A stretch of 39,409 nt of DNA. It comes from Cladosporium sp. IMV 00045 (lineage: Eukaryota; Ascomycota; Dothideomycetes; Cladosporiales; Cladosporiaceae). Below the pieces are notes generated by a model that searched no databases, was not told the DNA's origin, and was given only the letters and a program-made list of their open reading frames with translations. Every line of letters begins with the position of its first letter. Within the stretch, counting starts at the first letter, position 1. This document shows, piece after piece, positions 10,542 through 19,486 of the stretch. Made by a program: the position numbers and the translations under genes. Where the stretch lies: assembly GCA_001931905.2 (NCBI GenBank), contig MSJI02000280.1, positions 1 to 39,409 on the forward strand, read 5' to 3'.

Positions 10542-11570
10542 TCACAAAAGCGTGTCGCCCAAAGCGCATCGGACAATGCTCACGCCAGAGCGCACAGTCT
10601 CAGCCGCACCGGCCTCCTCAAGGCTAGGGTTCACCTCTACAAGGTCGAGAGCTACCAGACTGCCAGTCTCGTGAACACACTCGGCGATGAAGTCGCCTTC
10701 ACGCAGAGTCAGACCGCCTCGCACGGCAGTGCCGGTGCTGGGAGCGAAACGCGGGTCGAGAGCGTCAATGTCAAAAGACAGGTGGATCGGAGTGTCCGAG
10801 CCAATCCAGCCCAGAGCCATGTCCATTACCTTGCCGATGCCGTGACGGTCGATGTCGTGCATGCTGAACGCCTTGATGCCGTGTTCGCGCAGAATCTTCT
10901 TCTCGCCGCGATCCACGTCGCGCAGGCCGATGTATACGAGCTTCTTGACGCTGACGCGGTGCTCGTCTTTCAGCCAGCCGAAAGGCGCGTCCGGCTTGTC
11001 CGATGCGAGACCCGTCAGGAACGCGACTGGCATGCCGTGGATGTTGCCGCTGTCGGACGTCTCGGGCGTGTTGATGTCGGCATGCGCGTCCACCCAGATC
11101 ACGGCCATGTCGCGGCCCAGGCGCTCGCGGATCGCTTTGGCAGTGCCGCTGATGGTGCCGATGGCAATGCTGTGGTCGCCGCCGAGAGTGAGGACGCAGC
11201 GGCCTTCTTTGGCGTGGTCGTAGACTTGCTTGCTGAGCGCTTCCGTCACGGCGCTGACGGCACGCGGCTTCTTCATGCCGCGGTGGTCGGGGTCGGAAGA
11301 GGGCAGAAGATCGGAGTACGAGTGGACTTTGTTGTCAAAGTGGATGTTGTACTCAAGATCGTCCTTCAGCTGGTCTGCGAGGCCAGACTCGATCAGAGCC
11401 ATTGGCGCAGCATCGACGCCCGCTTTGCACTGGGGGATATGTTAGATTGCGAGTCCAGACTCGTCTCATGTCGTGTGGTGACTTGCCTGACCGCCTGAGA
11501 AGCCCACGGCGACGATGCCCAAATCGGTGCCATTCTTGAGGAATTTGGGCTGGATAGTCGGCGCGTCCAT
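10542..11570 (-). CDS. CAR1: Arginase, unit A copy
   Basis: Hydrolyses L-arginine to ornithine and urea, the first step of arginine catabolism, in the cytosol as a Mn2+ enzyme. Two exons (11570-11487, 11429-10542) give 323 aa, the normal length. The intron (11430-11486) has a GC donor; splicing joins GIVAVGFSGGQ to CKAGVDAAPMALI, the conserved arginase N-terminus. Metal-site motifs are intact: GGDHS (His114), DAHAD (Asp142, His144, Asp146) and SFDIDALDP (Asp248, Asp250). The C-terminus ends in the family-typical RCALGDTLL. The start at 11570 is the first ATG after an in-frame TGA in the equivalent sequence of unit B. The protein is identical to the unit B copy. The run of N begins 66 bp upstream of the start codon, so this copy's promoter is incomplete in the assembly. 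Confidence 0.95.
11430..11486 (-). other. Non-canonical GC-AG intron in arginase A
   Basis: The donor reads CAG|GCAAGT and the acceptor CCCCAG, 57 bp long, phase 0. The donor matches the usual GC-donor pattern, with all other positions at consensus. A CTAAC branch-site match lies near the acceptor. The only nearby GT (GTCAGG) is a poor donor and would destroy the conserved SGGQ motif. Confidence 0.85.
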
Positions 11571-11636
11571 CTTGCCTGGGGAGTATTCGAAGGTGACTTG
11601 TGAGTTGGGAATGGTTCCGTTGCTTGGGAGTCAATA

Positions 11637-11656
11637 NNNNNNNNNNNNNNNNNNNN
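11637..11656. other. Assembly gap of 20 N at the duplication junction
   Basis: The 20 N immediately follow the last base shared with unit B and precede a poly-T, pyrimidine-rich stretch. True gap length is unknown. Part of the arginase A promoter, and possibly further repeat sequence, may be missing. Confidence 0.98.
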
Positions 11657-12129
11657 TTTTTTTCTCTCACTCTTCTTCATCTTTCTCTCTCGACCCTGTC
11701 GAAGCGTGCACAGCTTCACCCACACCGCAACATACCTAGGTAGTCACTCTCTTGTTGCTCTTTCTTAACCTTGGGATGGCAAGCAAACGAAAGGGGCGCC
11801 GAGGCGCGTCTTGAACTAGATGCGTCTGGAAGAATCTAGATGTGAAATTCACTGAGCGGGTTCGGAGCTGGGGTGTTTTGCATCTTGCATAGCATGGGTA
11901 CGCGTAACGCGTGTGCGCCTAATGGATTTGTCTCTTTCGTCTTGTGCTGTTGTCATGCTCGACTTTTCTACGACTGGCTGAATGTTCACTGTATGATCGC
12001 GTAGGCTGTCCGATTCCGTCCGTCTCCAGTCCGGTTCGATCGTGGGGTTTTGGAGAAATTGTAATGGTCTGTGATAAGCCTGCTCCATAAGAATTCGTCT
12101 TTCAACCCATCTACTTCCTAAATAAGTCG
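11657..12129. other. Spacer between the two duplicated units
   Basis: Contains the remaining upstream side of arginase A and the approach to unit B. It is pyrimidine-rich directly after the N run. I see no convincing gene and no clear match to the sequence upstream of arginase B. Confidence 0.45.
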
Positions 12130-12133
12130 ATTT

Positions 12134-12181
12134 CTCCTCCTCCTCCTCCTCCTCCTCCTCCTCCTCCTCCTCCTCCTCCTC
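12134..12181. repeat. (CTC)n trinucleotide microsatellite at the left edge of unit B
   Basis: About sixteen perfect CTC units, directly before AGACACGAACCG, the point where both duplicated units align well. Unit A has only a short CTCTT there (about 6644-6650), so the tract expanded in unit B or shrank in unit A. The complementary strand would encode poly-Glu, but no supported gene covers it. Confidence 0.85.
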
Positions 12182-12328
12182 AGACACGAACCGGTAGGTT
12201 CCCACCTCTCAATCCCGCGATAGCAGGAAAATCCCCTGTCCTAGGTAAGGTACCAACCCATCGATCTAACCAACCCCTGCCCCATCCACCACCCAACTAC
12301 CCATCAAACCCAGACCACCTCCCCCATC

Positions 12329-12763
12329 CTAACCCCAAACCCAAACCCAGAACTTCACCACCGACGCCCCAACCGCCAAAGTCACCAACCCCTTCCCACC
12401 CGCCGCCACCGCCCCTTTCAACCCCCACAGCAGCACAACATCCCACTGCCTCGCGTCCAGCGCCCAGACCGGAAAATCTTCCCGACGCTCTAACTCCCAG
12501 CCGAAGAAAACCCAGCATATATACAGGCCTAGAGCGCCGCTTAGATGGGACTTTGTGCTTTCGCTGATGGGTTGTTGGGGGTTTAGGAGGTTGGGAAGGG
12601 AGGGGCATAGGAGGTTGAGGAGTGGGAGGACTAGGGTGCTGTTTAGGTGGTGTAGGGTGTAGAGGAGGAGGGTGACGAGGAGTGTGAGGGTTGTTATTCG
12701 GAGGGTTTGCGAGAGTGGGGAGAGGGGGGAGTGCGGTGGGGTGGGTTTGTGGTTGGAGGGCAT
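12329..12763 (-). CDS. Small membrane protein, unit B copy
   Basis: Predicted 144-residue paralogue of the protein at 6780-7232. The N-terminal ~120 residues align without gaps, including the first hydrophobic segment, PQQPISESTKSHLSGALGLY and the YICWVFFGWELERREDFPVW stretch. Differences include His for Arg at 5, LCP for VSH before PSLPNLL, and a changed C-terminus that stops six residues earlier. Retention of an open frame over a diverged sequence argues for function, but GC-rich composition makes long open frames easier by chance, so confidence is moderate. Function is unknown. Confidence 0.55.
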   Translation of the reverse strand: MPSNHKPTPPHSPLSPLSQTLRITTLTLLVTLLLYTLHHLNSTLVLPLLNLLCPSLPNLLNPQQPISESTKSHLSGALGLYICWVFFGWELERREDFPVWALDARQWDVVLLWGLKGAVAAGGKGLVTLAVGASVVKFWVWVWG

Positions 12764-13755
12764 GGTGGGAAGGGTTGGGGTGTGTTTGTTTGTCGGTTGG
12801 AGAATGGGGTGATTTTGTCTCTTTTTGTGGATGGGTGGTCGGAGTGGTTGGGTGCTGCGTGATGTGACTTTGGTTTTGTGTTTAGTGCTGTCAAGTCGTC
12901 ATTGATGTTGTGTGAAATCTCGTCGGCTGCGACACCGGGGAAATGATTCATGAATGCATCAAACAGTGAAGTCGCCGTTGTATCGTTTGCCCACGGAGGC
13001 AAGCCTCGAAGGATCATTATACTTAGATTAGTGCGAGCTTGGAGGTTGTTGCTCTTCGCGCTAGATGCTAAATCACCGTTGATTCGATGGCAATAAGTGT
13101 CGGGCTTCAGATGAATGTTTGAGAGGTGGCGTTTGTGAATGACGAGAAAGCAGAAACAAGGACTTTGCCGGTGTAAAACGATGAAGACAAGTTTTGATAT
13201 GATGCTCTGAAAACGGCCAAAATCTTTCGATATTCTGACATAACTGGTATATGTAGGTAGTCATAGCTATTGTATTTGTCCATCGAACAGAGCAGAAAAC
13301 TGAGTCCACCGACATGCGGCGAAGTTGCAAACACAAAGTCGATCGTGGACGCTGGATCGTCGACGACAATCCGATCGCGGATCTGAGATTGTCAAACAGG
13401 TGCAAGCGTTGCTGTGCATCGTTTGCGAACGCTCCAGGGAGACATGATCGACTCATACCGCCTAAAGAAAATCGTAAAGTCTTCAGAAGTCTTCGGCATA
13501 TAATGCTTGGACGTAGAAGTTGCTTCAGTAAATGACAAACTGTCCAAGAAACACCAGAAAATCGCCATCATAGCCGCTTTTTGAACCATTCAATGTGTCG
13601 ACATGTGCATTTTCCCTCAGTCGTCAATACTGGGAGGATGCGCCTCTCAGATATAAACAATGCCCAATAACGCAATCCTTTCTCTTCTATAGAAGCAATC
13701 CTTATGTCGAGCGCGTACGACGGTCCATCACCGCTTTTCGACGTCTGTTTCAACG
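12764..13755. other. Intergenic region between membrane protein and Ser-Pro protein, unit B
   Basis: Counterpart of 7233-8346. A 107-residue open frame on the minus strand (12694-13017) begins in a segment resembling unit A, but the unit A equivalent stops early, so it is not supported as a gene. Probably promoter and leader sequence. Confidence 0.45.
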
Positions 13756-15807
13756 ATGCATCAACAGCCTTTCGGGCGGTCCAAAAGACAAACAACAGGA
13801 CCAAGACTAATCCGTTCGGGTGGAGGGTGAGTATAATGCCGAGCTCCGAAATGTAGAGCAAATCTGATCGATTTCAGGAGTCCGGCGGAGCGGCAGGATG
13901 AGGTGCTACGATCGGGCGAGATTACGTCGATGGGGTTTTTTGATACCGATAACCCGACATGTGCCGCCAGCGACACTATTGATGATGATGCAGAGCTGGA
14001 GGATATTGACGATCATGACCACGATGCAGATATCCAGGGTGGCACCGAATACGCGTCCAACCAAGCTTCTCTGAGCAAGAGCTGGTCTGGTCGAACGACT
14101 CATGATGGCAATACATATACAAGAACCCGTTCTAACAGCCCAGCCAGCATTACCATCGGTCGATCGGAACCGCTTCCCATCAGGAATTCCGTCTTCCCAC
14201 TCCCACTTCCTGGCGTGTCCAGTCAAGCGGCGGGTAATGCCACGCGAGAAACTCGAAGATCTCACTCTGTTGCCGCGCATGACACGCCACCCGCGAGCCT
14301 CGCTCTCGGTCTGGCTTCACCGTTGAGCTCAGTCGAAATCTCACCCTTGAATTCGTCAGACGTCAATTTCGAGCTCTTCGAAGCCCCACCAGGTTGGAAG
14401 AGTGAGGTCGACAACATTGCCACCGAGCTATGCGGCAGTCCTCGGCGCAAGAAGGTGCGAAACGACGATGTTGAGGGCAACGGCAGCAGGAATGATCCAT
14501 TCCAGAGACTGCTCGAAGATGAGCCCAACTACCCGAGGTCGCCTTGTGCTAATCGATGTAACAAGGGTAAGGGCAGGGCGGTTCAGCCGCAGATTGATGA
14601 TTTGCGCAGGATGTTGGATGAGTTGAGCAAGCGGGTCGCGGAGCTTTGGGAAAACCTGAAAGATGGCACAACAGGATGTGCTCCTAATCTATCCACCGAA
14701 GGTCGCGCAACCGAGGACAATGAGCAGGACACCAAATCAGGACTCCGCAAAGATGATCTGAGAAGCAATCTCAGACGCCTCGAGACAACTACTCTGGTGA
14801 ACTCGAAGTTGCTGAAAGAGGATGTCGCAAGCCTTGGCGATGGGCAGCAGCGTCTTCTGACAATGTTCGAGTCGAATAGGCGTGAGCTGCTGAAGTTGAA
14901 AAGGGTGTTCCTTTACGCTAGGTTGAATCAGAACGAGGAAGATGCCTTTGCCGGTGTTGACAGACCAGGTCCTTTCCACAGAGAGGAACCCGAAGAGCCC
15001 GAGGACAGAGAACCAAGCCTGTTCGTTCGTCGCAACGCAAGCCATCCTGACGTTCAATTCGATTTTCCAGAATCTGGTCACGCTGGACCATCTATCGGTT
15101 CTCGGATGCTCAGTCCAAACGAAGACCGCCTCGACTATTTCTCCTGGTTGTGGCCTAACACTGATGCCACAGCGTCAGAGCCAGCAGCGAACCCACGCAA
15201 GCGCAAGCCCGCCGTTGCAGATTTCGCTCCTTCTCCTTCTGTTCATCCGTCTCGAGAAACCGAGTCGACATACCCAGGATCGTCTTTGAGGACTGAGAGT
15301 CGTCCCTTGACGTTGACTCCGCCCTTGCCTTCCCGCGGCGGTGGGTTTCGGATTCCCTTTTGCATGAGAGCAGATCCTCCTGAAAGCTCCAGCACAGCGT
15401 TCAAGCAACAACATAGCCACGACCGTGAGCCGCTTCAGCCGCTTCACCTCACGAGTCCGGCAATCAGTCCGCGTTCTCAAGGCTTGCCGCCTCCTGCTGA
15501 AGCCCCAGATCACGGGATGATGGCACAGACGAGCCCGCCCATCAGCCCACAAATCCAAACAGTGCTATCTGCTGTTGGAATCCCAGACCATGAGATGCTC
15601 TCACCGGCGAGTCCTGTGGCGCGGCCGTCGCTCGAGGAGTATGGAAGACGAGAGTCCGATGACTTCTACGCTGGAAGGAGTAATGTATTCCCGCCTATGA
15701 CGCCAGAGTGGTGTGCCCACCACGCACGCACACATCCGCATGGCTGCGACTCGATGGTGGATTGCATGGTCTGTCGGAGTCATGGGCATGGTGGACCTCT
15801 GCTGTGA
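13756..15807 (+). CDS. Unrecognised Ser-Pro-rich coiled-coil protein with Cys/His tail, unit B copy
   Basis: Paralogue of the protein at 8347-10269. Exons 13756-13826 and 13878-15807, with a 51-bp intron at the identical position, give 666 aa. The extra length is mainly one block between the KSWxG and GVSS motifs (about 94-138), rich in Thr/Ser/Arg/Pro and absent from unit A. The helical core beginning NLRRLETTTLVNSKLLKEDV and continuing to LNQNEEDAF is almost unchanged between copies, as is the C-terminal tail with WCAHHARTHPHGC, CMVC and SHGHG. The middle and Ser-Pro regions vary freely. This pattern (two conserved islands in a variable, disordered chain) points to selection on the core and tail in both copies. 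No known family is recognised. Its 3' end converges with arginase B. Confidence 0.74.
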
Positions 15808-16081
15808 TATGGCTGATGGGTACTGCGATGGTAAATTGCTGGCATCGTTGTGTTGGGCGTACCTATTTCTGGGCGGTGTCCTTGTGTTCAAGCTCTTGCG
15901 AGCGCTCGATTGGATCTAAGTAGAAGTAGTCTAATCTAATCGTTCTTTTAATACTCCGAAGCCTGAAGACGGCTCTTTTCCAAAACCCTTCTAGTAACGC
16001 CAATTTAATCCCTCATGATCCATTTTCCGTACGAGCAAGTACAGTGCTGCCCACCTGTGCTCGCATATTGCGCCTCTCCTT

Positions 16082-17110
16082 TCAAAGAAGTGTATCGCCC
16101 AAAGCGCATCGGACAATGCTCACACCAGAGCGCACGGTCTCCGCCGCACCGGCCTCCTCAAGGCTAGGGTTCACCTCCACCAGATCGAGAGCCACCAGAC
16201 TGCCAGTCTCGTGCACGCACTCGGCGATGAAGTCGCCCTCGCGCAAAGTCAGACCGCCTCGCACGGCAGTGCCAGTGCTGGGAGCAAAACGCGGGTCAAG
16301 AGCATCAATGTCGAAGGACAGGTGGATCGGAGTGTCCGAGCCAATCCAGCCCAGAGCCATGTCCATGACCTTGCCGATGCCGTGGCGGTCGATGTCGTGC
16401 ATGCTGAACGCCTTGATGCCGTGCTCGCGCAGGATCTTCTTCTCGCCGCGATCCACGTCGCGCAGGCCGATGTATACCAGCTTCTTGACGCTGACGCGGT
16501 GCTCGTCTTTCAGCCAGCCGAAAGGCGCGTCCGGCTTATCCGATGCGAGACCGGTAAGGAACGCGACTGGCATGCCGTGGATGTTGCCGCTGTCGGACGT
16601 CTCGGGCGTGTTGATGTCGGCGTGCGCGTCTACCCAGATCACGGCCATGTCGCGGCCCAAGCGCTCGCGGATCGCTTTGGCCGTGCCGCTGATGGTGCCG
16701 ATGGCGATGCTGTGGTCGCCGCCGAGGGTGAGGACGCAGCGACCTTCTTTGGCGTGGTCGTAGACTTGCTTGCTGAGCGCTTCGGTCACGGCGCTGACGG
16801 CACGCGGCTTTTTCATGCCGCGGTGGTCGGGGTCGGAAGAGGGCAGAAGATCGGAGTACGAGTGGACTTTGTTGTCAAAGTGGATGTTGTACTCGAGATC
16901 GTCCTTCAGCTGGTCTGCGAGGCCAGACTCGATCAGAGCCATTGGCGCAGCATCGACGCCTGCTTTGCACTGGGGAATATGTTAGATTGCGAGTCCAGAC
17001 TCGTCTCATGTCGTGTGGTGACTTGCCTGACCGCCCGAGAAGCCCACGGCGACGATGCCCAAATCGGTGCCATTCTTGAGGAATTTGGGCTGGATAGTCG
17101 GCGCGTCCAT
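16082..17110 (-). CDS. CAR1: Arginase, unit B copy
   Basis: Second complete arginase, exons 17110-17027 and 16969-16082, 323 aa, same protein sequence as the copy at 10542-11570. All Mn2+-site motifs (GGDHS, DAHAD, SFDIDALDP) are present. By eye the coding DNA differs from copy A at about 42 of 972 positions, every one silent, and at one position in the intron. The upstream region is complete here: an in-frame TGA precedes the chosen ATG without another ATG between. Two active copies would raise arginase dosage; different promoters could also let them respond to different signals. Upstream sequence holds GATA-factor-like sites and a ~40-bp repeat. Confidence 0.95.
16970..17026 (-). other. Non-canonical GC-AG intron in arginase B
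   Basis: Same 57-bp intron and CAG|GCAAGT donor as in copy A, with a single base difference near the acceptor. Its retention in both copies argues against a sequencing error at the donor. Confidence 0.85.
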
Positions 17111-17277
17111 CTTGCCTGGGGAGTATTCGAAGGTGACTTGTGAGTTGGGAATGGTTCCGTTGCTTGGGAGTCAATAGAGAGGTTTCGCGAGAGCAGGAGC
17201 AGTCAAAGAGTGGTGCTTTCGTAGTGGGAGGCGCGCGGCGAGGCGTCAAACAAACATAAAAACCTCCGTTTCGGTGC

Positions 17278-17822
17278 TGATAACAAAGGGAAAAAAGAGG
17301 GGAGGAACAGGAACGGCGGGGAGAATGGAATCGCTCTTTATATTACCTCTGCGCGGTGAGTTTGCCCATCACGGCTATCCAGGCAGGTCGGATCAGGCCT
17401 CGTGGGCTTTTACGAGAGCGAAATTGGGCGTGTGTGGGCGTGAGCGCGTAGGCCTGTACTTAAGGGATGTTGTCGCCGCGAAGTCGCTTGCAACTGTACT
17501 TAGCGGATGGAAGTGGGACGGACGTCGCTACAGCCTGTACTTAAGAGACACGCGGAGAATACCACTTCTCGCGCTAATATAAGCCTCTGTGCTGAGCCGC
17601 GGTTAAGTGGAGTTGTGTGACTTGTGTGCCGGCCGTAGCCGTTATCTCTTCTGCTATCATCATATCTTGTTACTTTGGTGAGTGTATGACTGTTGGTGTG
17701 CTGGGGGATTGGGATGATGGCAGGGCGTGGAGGGTGAACCACACGTGGTGCTCTTTTGGCATGGTATCATGACTTGCTGTCGACAGGACTCATAACAGCC
17801 ATTCTTGTTGAACGTGTTATCT
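17278..17822. promoter_or_regulatory. Scattered GATA-factor-like sites upstream of arginase B
   Basis: HGATAR matches are seen at 17278-17283 (TGATAA), 17642-17647 and 17817-17822 (TTATCT, i.e. AGATAA on the minus strand) and 17654-17659 (CTATCA, i.e. TGATAG). Arginase genes of filamentous fungi are known to be controlled by AreA-type GATA factors. The motif is short, so several chance matches are expected in this length. The rest of 17111-17937 holds no gene I can support. Confidence 0.3.
17453..17575. repeat. Three degenerate ~40-bp tandem repeats upstream of arginase B
   Basis: The core CTGTACTTA recurs at about 17454, 17494 and 17535, spaced 40 and 41 bp apart, followed in each by a purine-rich AGGGA/GCGGA/AGAGA element. 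GTCGCT occurs shortly before the second and third copies. The array lies in the 827-bp space between arginase B and the Mtf2-like gene, 340-465 bp upstream of the arginase start. It could be a regulatory array. Confidence 0.6.
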
Positions 17823-17937
17823 TGCCAGCCTTCTTGTCTCGTGTGGTTTATTGATACAGGCAGTACAGCTGATCGTACAGTCAACAGCACCACTATCTTA
17901 CATATCCTACAATACATAGCCATCCCGTTACCTTCCA

Positions 17938-19136
17938 TCAATTAGGAACAGCAATATATCTGAACGGTGTGTCTTCTCTCTCCCTCGACTCCCTCAGCGC
18001 CCTCTCCTGCATGAGGTTCTCCACCCTCGTCGACCAGTAAAACGCTCCATTTACACACTTCACAAATCTCTCACTATCCCACAGTCCCTCCCGCCCGGGG
18101 CCCAACTCCCCGCGACGCGCCGCCCCAGATGTCCTGAGGAACTTGGACACCACGGAAGCGCTCTTGAGATCAAGATCGTACACCTGCTTGTCCATCTCCT
18201 GTAGTGTGGACAGGACGGAGGAAATGTCACAGGTCTGACGCATGAGAGCGCGCATGTAGAGATTGTAGAGTGCCGTCGTCCCCAGGAAAGCAAACGTCGC
18301 AGGGCCCAGTGATTTCAGGTACGGCACGAGAGACACGTTCAGCTGAGATGCCGGGAAGGCGTCCCGGAGCATCACTGAGAAGCGGACAAGATGCCCGGGG
18401 GCATTTTTAGTGATGACCGTCTCGTCGGTGATGCCTCCTTGCCACTTGGGTATCTTTGCGCCCTTGGGCTTTCGCTTTGGCGGAGAACCTTGTTCGGTAG
18501 ACGATCCATCCAGATTCAGTGCCAGGATACGCGAGAGCACCTCTTGATGCATCACTTGCCAAAGCTCGACGTCCGTTTGCGCTTTCTCAAAAGCTTGTTC
18601 ACTCGGCTGATATCGGTTTCCACTGCCTTGTTGAGTGCCATCGTATGCGCATCCTCTTGTTGTATAGTTCTCTCCACATCCTTCAGCTCGTCTGGCGAGA
18701 ACATCTCTCGAAGGTTATCAGGCACGTTGAAGGTATCTGGTTGGGAGCCTTTCTGAGATCGCATACCCAAAAGTCCCTCGAAAGCCTTCTTCTCGGACGG
18801 CGTCATTGTAGATGTGTTCATGTTCTCCCGGACAGACTCCTTCTCCTGCGTAGCATCCTCGAAAGGCACGTGCTCGGGCCTTGCATAGTGTCGGTTCTGA
18901 TATCGAGGCCTCTCTGACGGGCCGTCTCGATCGCGATGATTGAAATTCAGCCTCTTATATGCGACGTCTCTTCCTCTCGCTGGCCGGTGGTGTCTTTCTT
19001 CGAAATCGCTCAGAGCATCGGTGTGCTGTGTCCGGATCGTCCTGGTGTTGTATAGAAAGGGGAGCAGCGGCTCCGAAGAGGCAATCCTTCTCAGCCCAGA
19101 GATTGCATTGTGCCGTATTTGTGATGACACTGTCAT
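17938..19136 (-). CDS. Mtf2-like mitochondrial protein, frameshifted in this sequence
   Basis: Resembles the Mtf2 family of filamentous fungi, whose yeast member couples mitochondrial transcripts to RNA polymerase and translation. The start at 19136 gives a basic, amphipathic N-terminus (MTVSSQIRHNAISGLRRI) typical of a mitochondrial presequence; an upstream ATG at 19274 would bury it. The C-terminal part contains KTDVELW-like AQTDVELWQVMHQEVLS, then LVPYLKSLGPATFAFLGTTALYN and a helical-repeat-like region. The frame breaks between about 18581 and 18640: the first half runs into a stop near 18556, while the C-terminal domain continues in another frame, and no GT-AG intron fits. One missing base explains it, and the restored length would be 399 codons plus stop. 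Whether the break is a sequencing error or a real lesion cannot be told. The Mtf2 assignment is from memory of the domain. Confidence 0.6.
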
Positions 19137-19486
19137 TGAGTGATTGTGTGCAGCCGAAACCCCAGCGCGCGTCGTTCTCCTTCCCTTGCGTCGATGTTTG
19201 CCTCCTAGGATGTAAATTTCTATGATCCGCTTCCAGAAGCTCTGTAGATCACCCTCGCGCGAGACGAACTGCATGCATCACGAAGTTTATCGGCGGATCT
19301 CCCCGGAGCATCCGAGCCTTCACCTCATTAACACCCTTGGATCTGGGGAAGCGAGAGCACAGACGAGCCATCGGCGAGATTAGTAAGGAACCGAAGGAAA
19401 CGAAGGCGGCAGGTTCGCGAAATGGAGCGATGCCAACAACCCAAGTCGAACTTCCTATCCTCTTGAAGTTTTTGTGCGCAGTCGAG
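19137..19486. promoter_or_regulatory. Bidirectional promoter region of Mtf2-like and ERV1 genes
   Basis: A 350-bp space between two divergent starts, both for proteins expected in mitochondria. No specific motif was identified. The ERV1 reading frame stays open upstream to an ATG at 19337, so part of this region may be coding if that start is used. Confidence 0.5.

Larger units (their letters stand above)
6630..11636. repeat. Tandem segmental duplication, unit A
   Basis: This ~5-kb block repeats, in direct orientation, at about 12130-17176. Each unit contains a membrane protein (minus), a Ser-Pro coiled-coil protein (plus) and arginase (minus). The offset is 5531 bp at the first gene and a constant 5540 bp throughout arginase. 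Homology can be followed leftwards to about 6630, where both units share the block beginning AGACACGAACCG. The right limit is hidden by the run of N at 11637. Identity ranges from complete (66 bp upstream of the arginase ATG) to poor in the intergenic parts. Confidence 0.92.
12130..17176. repeat. Tandem segmental duplication, unit B
   Basis: Second copy of the three-gene block at 6630-11636, same order and strand. Similarity is strongest at the right end: the 66 bp upstream of arginase are identical between units. The right edge is at or beyond 17176, because unit A is cut there by the assembly gap. Flanking genes (sugar permease left of A, Mtf2-like gene right of B) are not repeated. Confidence 0.92.

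Noticed and set aside
10671..11498. Long plus-strand frame opposite arginase A (also 16211-17143 opposite B)
   Set aside because: It mirrors the GC-rich codon structure of arginase on the other strand; it is conserved between units only because arginase is.
12694..13017. 107-residue minus-strand frame in unit B starting MILRGLPPWANDTTATS
   Set aside because: The equivalent in unit A stops after about 38 residues, and the remaining sequence is low-complexity Pro/Thr overlapping the membrane-protein start. Similarity is explained by the duplication.
6630..17176. The repeated block as two haplotypes or homeologues stacked by misassembly
   Set aside because: Not excluded because of the N run, but flanking genes are not repeated and intergenic parts differ a lot, so a true tandem duplication is favoured.
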